NCBI GenBank assembly: GCA_029964075.1
Contig: CM057129.1
Location: 16,483,430-16,547,429, forward strand
Reading direction: 5' to 3'
Length of the DNA: 64,000 nt
Source: Patiria pectinifera
Lineage: Eukaryota; Echinodermata; Asteroidea; Valvatida; Asterinidae
The notes under the pieces are model-generated. The model saw nothing but the letters and a program-made list of their open reading frames with translations. It had not been told where the DNA came from and ran no database searches. The position numbers and the translations under genes were made by a program. Numbering within the stretch: position 1 is the first letter of the stretch; each line of letters begins with the position of its first letter. This document shows, in pieces, positions 12,131 through 22,700 of the stretch.

Positions 12131-12949
12131 TTGATATTTATATTTCCCGATACCAGATCAGTAAGTTCATTAAAAACGGATGATAGATTGTCTACCTTCC
12201 GCGGAATAAAATGATTTCATCAACTCATAGCTACTACGGAGCTCTCTAAAATATAACTATTGTAAACAGACAAAATACATATCTTTCAGTGAATAAAACT
12301 CATAAAAACATAAAAAATGAAAGGGTAAAACAGAATTTCTAAATCTGAAGTTCAGAAAAAACAAACTCGATGAGGTTTTCCTTTAAAAAAAAAGATTAAG
12401 GCAAAACTAGCTATGTAGTCAAATAAAATATAAACATGAAAGTGTATATAAAGAGCAGATGTAATAAAAATAATAATAAAGTTTAGGGAGCCATAGCGTA
12501 CTGCAAAAAGCGAGGAAATAGCAGCTTGCAAGACAATTAGGAACTTTGGGAATTGGGGAGGGAACGAAAGTTATTAATTTTTACCAACGTCATTCTGACA
12601 ATGCCTTATGCATTGGCAACAATAACTCCAGTTGAAGTATGAAAAAAAAGTTAAGTTGTAACGTTTTGAATTTTATTTGAATAATACAAACTGAAGAATC
12701 AGCGATGAAGACGGACCCTCGGAGATGTCATCATATCAACAGAAATCAATATCAAATCAATTGCATTGCCTTCAGCTTTGCCGCATCACAACCATATTAT
12801 GTTTTTTTTAAAGACAAAGCAATTACCTTAAAGAATTAATGGTGTAAAGATGTTCATTATGCACTCCTTTAAAACGTTTGCCATAATTCTGTAAACTGTT
12901 GTGTTGGATAATGTCCATTGGAATGCCGTTAAAGTATATGATTGAGAAA
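12131..12949. other. AT-rich spacer between repeat arrays
   Basis: No coding frame, hairpin train or transposon ends were recognised. Confidence 0.5.
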
Positions 12950-13604
12950 GACGACGCCCTTGATGGGTGCTACATTTGAGAAGGACGACACCCTTGATGG
13001 GTGCTACATTTGAGAAGGACGACACCCTTGATGGGTGCTATACTATTGACGACACCCTTGATGGGTGCTACTACTGTATTGATTAACACTATACCCTTGA
13101 TGGGTGCTATATTGAGAAATACGACACCCTTAATGCTACTATTGAGAAGGACGACACCCTTGATGGGTGCTACTATTGAGAAACCGACACCCTTGATGGG
13201 TGCTGCATCAACAACAGATTTATAATGTATAAGAATTATATTGAGTAACACGACACCCTTGATGGGTGCTACTATTGACAAAGACAACACCCTTGATGGG
13301 TGCTTCTTTTGAGAAACACGACACCCTTGACGGGTGCTGCATCAACAACAGAATTATAATGTATAAGAATTATATTGAGTAACACGACACCCTTGATGGG
13401 TGCTACTATTGACAAAGACAACACCCTTGATGGGTGCTACTATTGAGAAACCGACACCCTTGATGGGTGCTACTACTGTATTGATTAACACGACACCCTT
13501 GATGGGTGCTACTATTGATTAACACGACGCCCTTGATGGGTGATACTATAGAGAAAGACCTCACCCTTGATGGGTGCTTCTATACGACACCCTTGATGGG
13601 TGCC
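12950..13604. repeat. 18-unit minisatellite with CACCCTTGATGGGTG core
   Basis: About 18 copies of CGACACCCTTGATGGGTGCT are separated by short variable spacers, mostly ACTATTGAGAAA-like. The period is mostly 30-40 bp. Two longer units carry the same insert (GCATCAACAACAGA then TTATAATGTATAAG), at about 13202-13250 and 13337-13385, which marks an internal duplication. The core is a 5-bp stem hairpin. One unit is degenerate (about 13125-13138) and one has a T-to-C change in the loop. Confidence 0.88.
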
Positions 13605-14099
13605 AACGAATTAATTCAATATAGAATTACTTATGTATACAGTTGTAAAACCAGCATGAGATTATTTTTGTAAGGAAAACAAAGAGTTAAGGATATTTTT
13701 TTCACAATTCTTTCCAAGGAACCTCTCTACACGGTACTTAATTATGACACAAATCTTACCAAGCACCAGATGGGAAAGGAATGAAAATCCCACCGCTTGG
13801 ATGTGCAATTAAAACAGCAAAAGAAATTGAGATCATTGTTTTTATTAATGCCAACGTTTTTGTGTGTCAGTTATGCACGATTCCGAAAATAATCATGTAT
13901 TCGAAATGAGCAGTAGCGTGCTTTCGATTCGATTAAAATGACTTTCAAAAAGATAGCACGGATAAATCAAAGGCTGAAATCCTCAAGGGTAAAATAAATC
14001 AATGAGGAGAAATTGTCAGAGCCGAACCGCTAATTGTCGGAGCCGAAAAAAAAAACAACTGATTGCCAATCATCTTTCTTCTCGATAAGACGATGGCTA

Positions 14100-14760
14100 T
14101 CGACCGTCGGGTATATTAAAACAGCAAATGTATCGTTCGTTAACAATAACGAGTTCGTGTTGAGTTCGAGTGCGAACAAAGTTAGTGTCGATCATTAAAT
14201 TTTGTCAATCATTTGTCTGATTTGTGTATAGGAATCAAATAAGACGATGTCGATCTGCATGACTTGTATGGATTAAAACAACAAATGCATCGTTCGTTCA
14301 CTATTATGAGTTCGTGTTGATTTCGTTTGCGAACACTAAAAGTGTCAATCATTAAATTTTGTCAACAACAGACAATCATTTTGTCCGATTTGTGTATAGG
14401 AAGAAAATAAGAAGATGTATGCTAAATCGACCTGCATGTATGGATTAAAAACAACAAATTTATCGTTCGTTCACGATTACGAGTTGTGTTGAGTTCGAGT
14501 GCGAACAGAGTTAGTATCAATCATTAAATGTTCTCAATCATTTGTCCGATTTGTGTAAAGGAAGAAAATAAGACATGTATGCTAAATCGACCTGCATGTA
14601 TGGATCAAAACAACATATTTATCGTTCGTTCACGATTACGAGTTCGTGTTGAGTTCGAGTGCGAACAAAGTTAGTGTCAATCATTAAATTGTGTCAATCA
14701 ATTGTCAATCATTATTTTGTCCGATTTGTGTATAGGAAGTAAATAAGAATTTGTTTTCAG
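14100..14760. repeat. ~160-bp tandem repeat, four to five units
   Basis: Units begin with ATCGTTCGTTCACGATTACG near 14131, 14288, 14461 and 14621. Each continues with GTTCGTGTTGAGTTCGAGTG, then TCAATCATTAAATT, then GTCCGATTTGTGTATAGGAA. A weaker fifth piece trails to 14760. Copies differ by small indels. No coding capacity. Confidence 0.85.
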
Positions 14761-14884
14761 TTCGATTGCAAAAAAAAAAGCTACACGAGTACAAGTTGAA
14801 AGACGATTATGTACACGGGTACAGGTATACTTAAAACTGCTGAAGCACGTAGCACCTGCTATCTGGGAAGAATTTTTATGTCGA

Positions 14885-16410
14885 AATCATGGTGGGGCCA
14901 TGTGTAGTAAATCGTTCTGCTCCTCTTCCAATTTGCAACATTTGCATATTTTTGTTCACTCTGGCACAATAATATCTCCTGCTTGGCTTTTAAAGACACT
15001 GATTGTGAGATGTATAGGGTCATGTTTGTACGGAATATTTTTTTCGTTTGTAACAAATCGTGTTTGATAATTAGGGCCATGTGTACCGTTGAAACCTTTT
15101 GAAATTCCAGTCGGGTCTATCATGCGCGGTCGTTCTACATTGATTCTCATTGTGAAACAAATCATCGGGCCATGCATGTGTACAAAACTTTCATGGCCGT
15201 TTTGAAGAGATTTCTGCAAAACCCAATTTTTCTTGCGTTATCTTTTGTACTGAGGCCTATTATGACGTATCAACAGAATTCCAGGGCCATATGAACATGT
15301 CTTACTTTGTTTTTGTAAAAACATCTTTCTACTTCATTATGCACAATTATTTTAGGAACATGTGGTGCAGTGTAGAGATCTTACGTTCGTCCGTTCTGGA
15401 TAAATTTCTCCAATAGCCGGATACGGTGTATTTTCTTGAAAATTGCTTGTGCATTCATATGGAAATGAGTGTGACATGTATAGGGTCATGTTTGTACGGA
15501 ATACTTTTTCGTTTGTAACAAATCATGTTAGATAATTAGGGCCATTGTGTACCATTGGAACCTTTTGAAATTCCAGTTGCGTCTATCATGCATTTTCTCG
15601 TCGTTCTGCATTGATTCTCATTGTGAAAAAAATCCTAGGGCCATGTGTACAAAACTTTCATCGCCGTTTTGTAGAGATTTCTGCAAAACCCAATTTTTCT
15701 TGCGTTATCTTTTGTAATCAAGCCCGATTATAACAGATTATTTACATGATTCCAGGGCCATCTGAACGTTTCTTACTTTGTTTTTGTAAAAAAAAAATCT
15801 TAGTTTCTAATTTGTTGTGCAAAATTATTTCATAGGGCCATGTGGTGCAGTATAATCCTCCGTTCTGTATACATTTCTCCAATAGCCGAACGTGTATTTT
15901 CTTGAAAATTGCTTGTGCATTCATATTATCCCTCTTGAGTGCGATTCGTTGTGTAAATACTCTAGAGACATGTGTTAAGTATCAATAGCTCTAACTAGAA
16001 AAAGCTCTAATGTTGGATCTATGTTTTCTTGTATACTTTGTATTCCTCACCTGTATATACTTCATAGTGGTTCATGAAGTGAAATACTCTATATAGGACC
16101 ATATTTTTTTTTAAAAATTCGAAATCATTGTCTGTGTGACTGACAAAAATCTTGGAGATGCATTGTAAAAAAAAAGAAGCCATCTACATGTATAGGGCCA
16201 TGTGCAGATCTTACATATTCCTTGAAACATGTAACGGTCGTGAAACGTAATAAGAACTATGGTTTCATCGATTCCACAATTATTTTATGACACTCTGATC
16301 CTTGTCGAAAATTACGTCTTATGGACGTACATTATTGTTTGTGATTTGTTCTTTCATAATATCCGATTCGCAAAGATCGATAATTGCCTTTTGTGTTAGG
16401 GCCATTGTGT
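14885..16410 (+). repeat. Repeated-motif field: ~15 AGGGCCATGTG-like motifs on a duplicated ~467-bp unit
   Basis: A TAGGGCCATGTG-like motif recurs near 14893, 15014, 15072, 15166, 15282, 15352, 15484, 15538, 15637, 15754, 15834, 15962, 16096, 16193 and 16398, always in the same orientation. A larger direct duplication underlies part of it: 15010-15476 and 15477-15930 both start TGTATAGGGTCATGTTTGT. Motif copies extend beyond the duplication, so it does not explain all of them. Stops occur in every frame, so it is not coding. Confidence 0.7.
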
Positions 16411-16999
16411 CAATTTTGTTTATTGTAAATCAGGTGTAATGACACCTGTTTCGTCGGATACACCTTGTAATCGCTCTGTAAAGTGGAAAGCCTGAATTTA
16501 CAGGTTGAAATAATGTGCATCAATTGATATTTTTTTGCCAGCCACGACACCAGTGATGGTACGTTTCAATTCTGATAAGTCCGATCACAGCTCGTCGGCA
16601 ATGTGAATGTTGTTTCCCTTTACCAATGCGCGTTGCTTTGTCCATACTGGGGTTATCATCTTCGCGACCATTAGGCCAAATTAGAATAGGCCTAAACTAA
16701 ATTTTCTTTCTCAACGGTTGAATCCTTTACAGTGGTCAGGTGAGGGCCACCGATTTGATTATCTTCACCGTCTGTATGTAAGATACTTTGCACCCAATTA
16801 GGCCTAGAGATCTATAACGGCGTAGAACAAAAGTAAGTTTCCCTTTTTCTATATCTTTATAGTGGTCAGGTAAGGACCATTAATATAAAATTTCCTTCTC
16901 TTTATACCACAGTAGCGATCACAATTTCCGATCGGGAAACCACTGTACATTGTATTAAACATAACCTAGCTCCGCTAGGAAGACTTCTTTTATTTTCAG
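16411..16999 (+). other. Non-coding stretch with a repeated TAGTGGTCAGGT(A/G)AG motif
   Basis: CTTTACAGTGGTCAGGTGAGG (from about 16725) and CTTTATAGTGGTCAGGTAAGG (from about 16854) resemble repeated exon-donor borders. Each is followed by another AGGGCCA/AGGACCA-like motif. No open reading frame of note. Confidence 0.35.
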
Positions 17000-17750
17000 C
17001 AAATTTCAATTAGATTAGGAGGACCAGTATTGGCCAGAGTCCTCATGTCATGCAGTAGCTGATGACACAGAGGAACCGGAAGCAGGGAGGAGGAACACCG
17101 GATGACTGATGGCCCTGCTTGCCGGGCATCCCATTACTGATTTCCCAGGTAAAAACATTAATGTTATTTTTCTTTTATAAAATTTCTTGGGATGTTCTTC
17201 TTCTTGTGTCTGCTATTAATGACACCTTATGTTTTTCTTATTATAAATACAATAAATCTGGAGGAAAATAAATTAAATGTAAACTAATAATCACTTAACA
17301 ACTTCACAAACCCACCATGTGTTCCTTCTAATCTTCTGGCAGAGATGGCGGTCTGCAAGATGAGATATCATTCGGGACGAAGATACGATCACTTCTGAAT
17401 CCCAAGGAACTGGAAGCAGGGAGGATGACCGACGGAAGGACTGAAGACCCTGCTTGTAGAGCAAGTCTTCACCAATTCTTTAGGTAATTTAGCAACAGGG
17501 ATTTCGATGTATTCACTTATTCTCAATCCGATAGTTGGGTTGTGCTTCGAATGAGAACAAAAATGAAATAAATTAGATATATTTCTTTTATCTTTGCAGA
17601 TTCCTCTTGCTTCGTTTAAGCAGAAGAGATGATGACAAAACATAACAGAGTGCAGTTCTTCACTGGTGCGGGAACACGAATTTTAGCAACACTCGACTAA
17701 AAGTTTTTACAACAGCTTGCTCCTGAAAGTTTCCATTTTGCGTTTCTCTT
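17000..17750 (+). ncRNA. Candidate multi-exon non-coding transcript (+ strand)
   Basis: Three intervals have good splice borders: 17000-17148 (after TATTTTCAG, before GTAAAAAC), 17343-17483 (after TTCTGGCAG, before GTAATTTA), and one starting at 17600 after ATCTTTGCAG. The first two share a diverged segment (GGAAGCAGGGAGGA...GACTGA...CCCTGCTTG), as if one exon had been duplicated. The first has stops in all frames. The second is open in one frame but lacks protein-like composition. Inferred only; expression data are needed to call a gene. Confidence 0.3.
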
Positions 17751-17885
17751 AAACGTCAAGGACACCATCCCATTTCAAAATTCCTCGGAGTTCAGCAGGA
17801 ATAAAAAAGATGTATATGTCAACTTATATAATCAGTTGGTTTAAGTGTAGCATAAGTGGTCATAGTCACTTTGTGAATATAGAGG

Positions 17886-18383
17886 CCAGGTGCGGTGCTA
17901 CGGCGGGCTAGGAGGCTTTAGCCCCCCCCCCCCCAATTTTGTTTGGCCTTCCCGCCCCCCCCCACCCCGCCAAAATAAAATAGAAAAAAAAAATAGAAGT
18001 AGCGAATGTTAGAAGGTGACGTCACATGCAAGTGGTCTGCCCCCCCCAAAAAAAATATTCACTATATAGCCGGCCAGGCGCGGATCCAGGGGGGGGGGGA
18101 TTGTTTTTGTGTCAAACCCTCCCCTTCCCTGTTGAAAACAGTAGGCCTATTGACAATGAAAGCTTACATGTCCGCCACAGGCGTAGCCAATGGTAAGAAT
18201 GGGGCATTTGCACACTGTTATGTAGTATAGTTGAAAATATGGTACGAGCCGAGCCCCCTATTGATTTTGGAGGGCAAATGTCCGAAAAAACCCGCTCAAC
18301 ATTTCAGCAAGCCTCCCTGCAAATATTTCTGGATCCACCCCTGCTATACCCCCTAAAATATAGGCTCTAGAACTGCGCCCGGT
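17886..18383. mobile_element. CCAGGTGCGGTGCTA-ended MITE with nested copy
   Basis: The ends CCAGGTGCGGTGCTA and TAGAACTGCGCCCGG relate it to the element at 6852-7213. A second start (GGCCAGGCGCGGATCCAGG) lies inside at about 18070, so one copy probably inserted into another. Poly-C and poly-G tracts fill the interior. Confidence 0.6.
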
Positions 18384-18389
18384 CCTACC

Positions 18390-19771
18390 ACTAAATGTTG
18401 ATGTTCCTCGGAGGTCGATCTCATAGGTCCACTTTTATTTATTTATTATGCGATCTGCCAGTTTATGTATATGTAGATTACTCCACTCTAACGTGTATAA
18501 CTCCTTCAGTGTTAACCAAATAGAAAGGAACTGGAGTAGGAACTGAGCTCTCAGCTCAAAAAAAATCATGCCAGAATTCACAGCAATAAATAACAAACAA
18601 TCTTAAATAGCAGAAAAACTATGTAATAGTATATATATATATCATTTTTCATTGTCAGAAAATCCCAATCCACCATACATTTGTACATGTACTGACCTCA
18701 CATGGGTTGTTGATAGCTAATAAATAATAAATATCTCTTAAATGTGGATGTGTCTTGTCTCCCAGTGTGTGAAATATGTAATGGTGGTGTTCTCCGAAAG
18801 AGAAAAACCCTTTTTCTCAATAAAAAAAAATGGAGCCAAACTTTGGGGCAAGAAAAAGCTATTCTGAAACCTAATGACACTTTTACTTCAATTCAATCGG
18901 TGATTTATTTCAACAATATGGCAGATTAACTTTAACATCAGAAATTTGTGATACATTATCTAGGGTTTTTTTGGTGGGGGGGAATCAACACCACAAATCA
19001 CTGCAATACTATACTAAACAAGTTTACTGAAGTCAAGTAATAATTATTATCTTATAATATAAATTCAGTCAGTGATACCCTTGCAAAACATATTTCCTGA
19101 CCCGAGCTTTCCTGACTTTTTAGCCTTGAGTCTTGCGCATCTTTTGATACCAAAAAAAACATGAAATTTTGACCATTGGGTGCCGCTGAATTACCCTACA
19201 CAAAGCAGAATTTCCATTTGTCCACTTGAATAATTAATCAGCCAAAATCCAAACCCTTAACCAATGGTAATTCAATTTCTTAAGTATGTTCATATGAAGT
19301 TGTTCTATGCATCCACTAAGTTTCATAATTTTTCAACACTCAAGATCTGAGGTGAGGGGAGAGATGGTTAAAATAACCCTGCCCCTTTAGGGTTGAACAA
19401 CAGAAAATTCTGGCAATATATTATTGGGTTTTTTTTTGGGGGGGGGGGAATTAAAAAACACAAATCACTGCTATATAATAAAGTACAAGGGTGTATATGT
19501 ACGTAAACAAGTCACTCGTACAGAACCAGTTGCTCATGGAAATTAGGATGCTATGGCTGATTGCCAGCATATCAGGTGATTCCCAATGAAATGGGCCACT
19601 CATGATAATTATTTTGTGCACTCATATCATACAAGGCTAACACAAACTGAATACTTTCTCTACAATATATGTTAATTCTACAGCTGTATAGACTTAAAAA
19701 TCAGTATCAGTATAAAACAAAGTTTCCCCAAGTTTCCAAGCTTGGCATGGGCAAATCATCACGAGGCTTGC
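18390..19771 (-). other. Possible 3'UTR and downstream flank of the Fz/Ig gene
   Basis: AT-rich, with G runs at 18972-18982 and 19428-19449. I searched the minus strand for a transmembrane or kinase exon and found none. If the terminal exon at 19781 is used, the 3'UTR would run through this interval to the AATAAA at 18904-18909. Confidence 0.3.
18904..18909 (-). promoter_or_regulatory. Candidate polyadenylation signal (AATAAA, minus strand)
   Basis: TTTATT on the + strand reads AATAAA on the minus strand, about 870 nt after the candidate stop codon of the Fz/Ig gene. It is the first canonical signal I noticed downstream. Weak, position-based evidence. Confidence 0.25.
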
Positions 19772-19781
19772 TCAGCTGAAT
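19772..19781 (-). CDS. Candidate terminal coding exon of the Fz/Ig gene
   Basis: An acceptor with a strong pyrimidine tract (CTCTGTTTTCTGCCCAG, minus strand) precedes 19781. Joined in phase 2 to the IgO exon it adds Leu-Phe-Ser and a TGA at 19772-19774, giving a protein ending ...VTVDLFS. If the preceding donor is not used, the unspliced frame ends VTVDL then TAA at 20095-20097. Either way the product would lack a membrane anchor. An unseen phase-2 exon further downstream remains possible. Confidence 0.4.
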
Positions 19782-22700
19782 CTGGGCAGAAAACAGAGAA
19801 ATACAATACCAATTTCGGTATTAGTTACTCTCAATGTCACAATAATAAAGATGTTCTTTCCATGGTCTCCAATTGTTCATTTACTTTCCTCCTAACAAAT
19901 TTGACTTTTGAGTGTTAAAGGGGTACACTTTTTTGGCGGGCTGTCTGCAACAGGCTTACAAAAAGTTTATCCATTTCCAAAGGTCTTTTTGAGGGTGAAC
20001 TTGAAAAAACAACGGGCAGTACATCTTTAATCAAGTCTCTTCTTATCCCTTACTATTTAACTACAAATCCCTTACCATCCATTTCTTGAGGTTCTTACAG
20101 GTCCACGGTAACACGCTGAATGGGACCAGCACAGGTGTAAGTGCCTTCATCTATGTGTGGCGCATAGTTCTTAATTTCCAGCACGGTGATGGAATCTGTG
20201 ATTTCAATCACTCGAACCCGCCTCCAGGAACCTATCAAAGAAAAGCTGAGTTGTATAATTTAAATCTGGAACTCAAGACTCGAGTCCACAATATCTTGCA
20301 ATTTCAGTGACTCAGACGTGACTCGAGTCACATTGATAAAAGATTCAGCAGAATAGAATAGCCAAGTTGTATGACTAAAGCCCTGAACTTGAGACTCGAG
20401 CCCACAAAATATTGTAATTTCAGTGACTCGGATGTGACTCAAGTCACACTGCTATTCTCTTCTTCTGAGTTTTTGTCAGAGTTGTATGACTGAAGTCCAG
20501 AACTCAGATTTGAGCCCACGTTATCTTGTAATTTCAGTGACTCAGATGTGACTCGAGTCACATTGATAAAAGATTCAGCAGAATAGAATAGCCAAGTTGT
20601 ATGACTAAAGCCCTGAACTTGAGACTCGAGCCCACAAAATATTGTAATTTCAGTGACTCGGATGTGACTCAAGTCACACTGCTATTCTCTTCTTCTGAGT
20701 TTTTGTCAGAGTTGTATGACTGAAGTCCAGAACTCAGATTTGAGCCCACGTTATCTTGTAATTTCAGTGACTCAGACGTGACTCGAGTCACATTGATAAA
20801 AGATTCAGCAGAATAGAATAGCCAAGTTGTATGACTAAAGCCCTGAACTTGAGACTCGAGCCCACAAAATATTGTAATTTCAGTGACTCGGATGTGACTC
20901 AAGTCACACTGCTATTCTCTTCTTCTGAGTTTTTGTCAGAGTTGTATGACTGAAGCCCAGAACTCAGATTTGAGCCCACGTTATCTTGTAATTTCAGCGA
21001 CTCGGATGTGACTTGAGTCACAAGGACAGAAGACTTAGAAGAATAGAAAAGCGGAGTTGGATGACTGTTGCCAAGAAATCAGATTCCAGCTCACAGTATC
21101 TTGCAATTTCAGTGACTCGAATGTGACTCGAGTAACACTGACAACAGACTCGGAAGAATAAAATAGCGGAATTGTATGACAAAGTCCTAGTAAAGTATCT
21201 AGTAAATTTCAGTGACCCGGACTTGACAGCAGTCACATTGACAAAAGACTCAGACTATCATTACTTGGACCTAACGCTGAGGACTTGTGACCCAAACTTC
21301 TTTAATCGGTTCAATTCAAAACTCATTACTCAGACTCGAACTCGTAATTGAGCCAAGTGTCTTGTGACTCAAGACTTGTGATTCATCGGCAACCAGATAG
21401 GCCTTACCGCTGAGGATTTCTCGTCCACTTGGGGAGAACCATCTCGGCTGGACGGGAGGCAGAAGATTGTAGGTGCACTCCACAGTCACCCTCCGTGTTC
21501 CTGCGCCTGCAACTGCGCCTATTTCAACCTCCTTCACTGTTAATGCAATCAATGTCAAAACACTATCAGAATCAGAAGGGAGAAAATTGTTAAAAATGAA
21601 CAAAATTCTGGTAAATTGATTCAGAATGGCTATTCACAGAAAGTCTTTTCATGCATCTGATGTACACGGGGTAATCGAACATATACAATAACACGTGCCA
21701 GTTCACAAGTGAAAGCCAGTGAGTGAGTGAGTGAGTCAGGGAGTGAGTCAGTCGGTCAGTCATCAGTCAGGCGCAATAGGACACTTGAGGCTTACCCTCT
21801 GAGACCAGAGTGTCAGGAAACATATTTTCATTTGTCCTCATACAGTGCCATGACAGCTCTGGTGCAAGTTCGAGCAAGGACCAGTGGTTAACTAGTGGTT
21901 GGTTCGTGACGTACCTAGCACATGAGCAATGAAGTTGAAGTGCGAACGACTCTATAGTCAAACAACTGTCATGTCAACGACCGTCAGAAAATGGCGGTCG
22001 CACAATTATTCAACACTTGTTTTATATTTACACAATATTAGTGATTGTGGAAGTTTAGGACATCTTACATAATCACCACTATTATTGTTTAATGGTGACA
22101 AAAGTGACATAATCGTAAACTAACATGGAAAACTGTGCAATGAAAATGAAACTTAGCGCCACAGTTTAGTTTTTGGCCATTTTTGTTGATAGTTGGTCCC
22201 TTCTGCACTATGCTATGGAAATAGCAATTGATAGCCAGCTATAAATTGTTGCGCGACCAGCCGCAGTAGGCTGGTTGCAAATAGTGGACTGGCGTAGTCA
22301 ACCATCGTCGACTAGACAGAGTTCAGGCTAACTTTAACCATTTATCAACACTAGTGCTAAAACTGCTAAAACTTGTGAAGGGTGTTTTTTCGATAAAACA
22401 TTGTGGGTATGTCATTTGCCATATACAATGTACGTCTGTTTTGTTGGCGAACTGGTACAACCAGTTCGCCAACACAGATGAGTGATGACCATAGTTGGAA
22501 CAAGCAAAAGATAATGTGAAAAGCAAACTCCCACTCCCACTGTTTTCATATGATTTTGAGCACATCTATGCAACAGAACGTGTAAGTCTCACCAGTCCAC
22601 GTTCACTTTAAAAAAAAAAAGAAGTTTTTATACCAAACACTGACTAGTCTAGTCACAGACTCTCGTGTTTGAATTTACCCACTCGTCATTCGTGTGATGG

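Noticed and set aside
12950-13604. CRISPR array
   Set aside because: The repeat-spacer look is superficial. Spacers are short, mostly near-identical and partly duplicated, there are no cas genes, and the genome is an animal's. Called a minisatellite.
17389-17643. 84-residue minus-strand protein
   Set aside because: Composition is not protein-like, and it overlaps + strand exon-like intervals with better splice signals.
20260-20902. Repeated 60-77-residue minus-strand proteins
   Set aside because: They are produced by the 230-bp tandem repeat. No splice or domain support.
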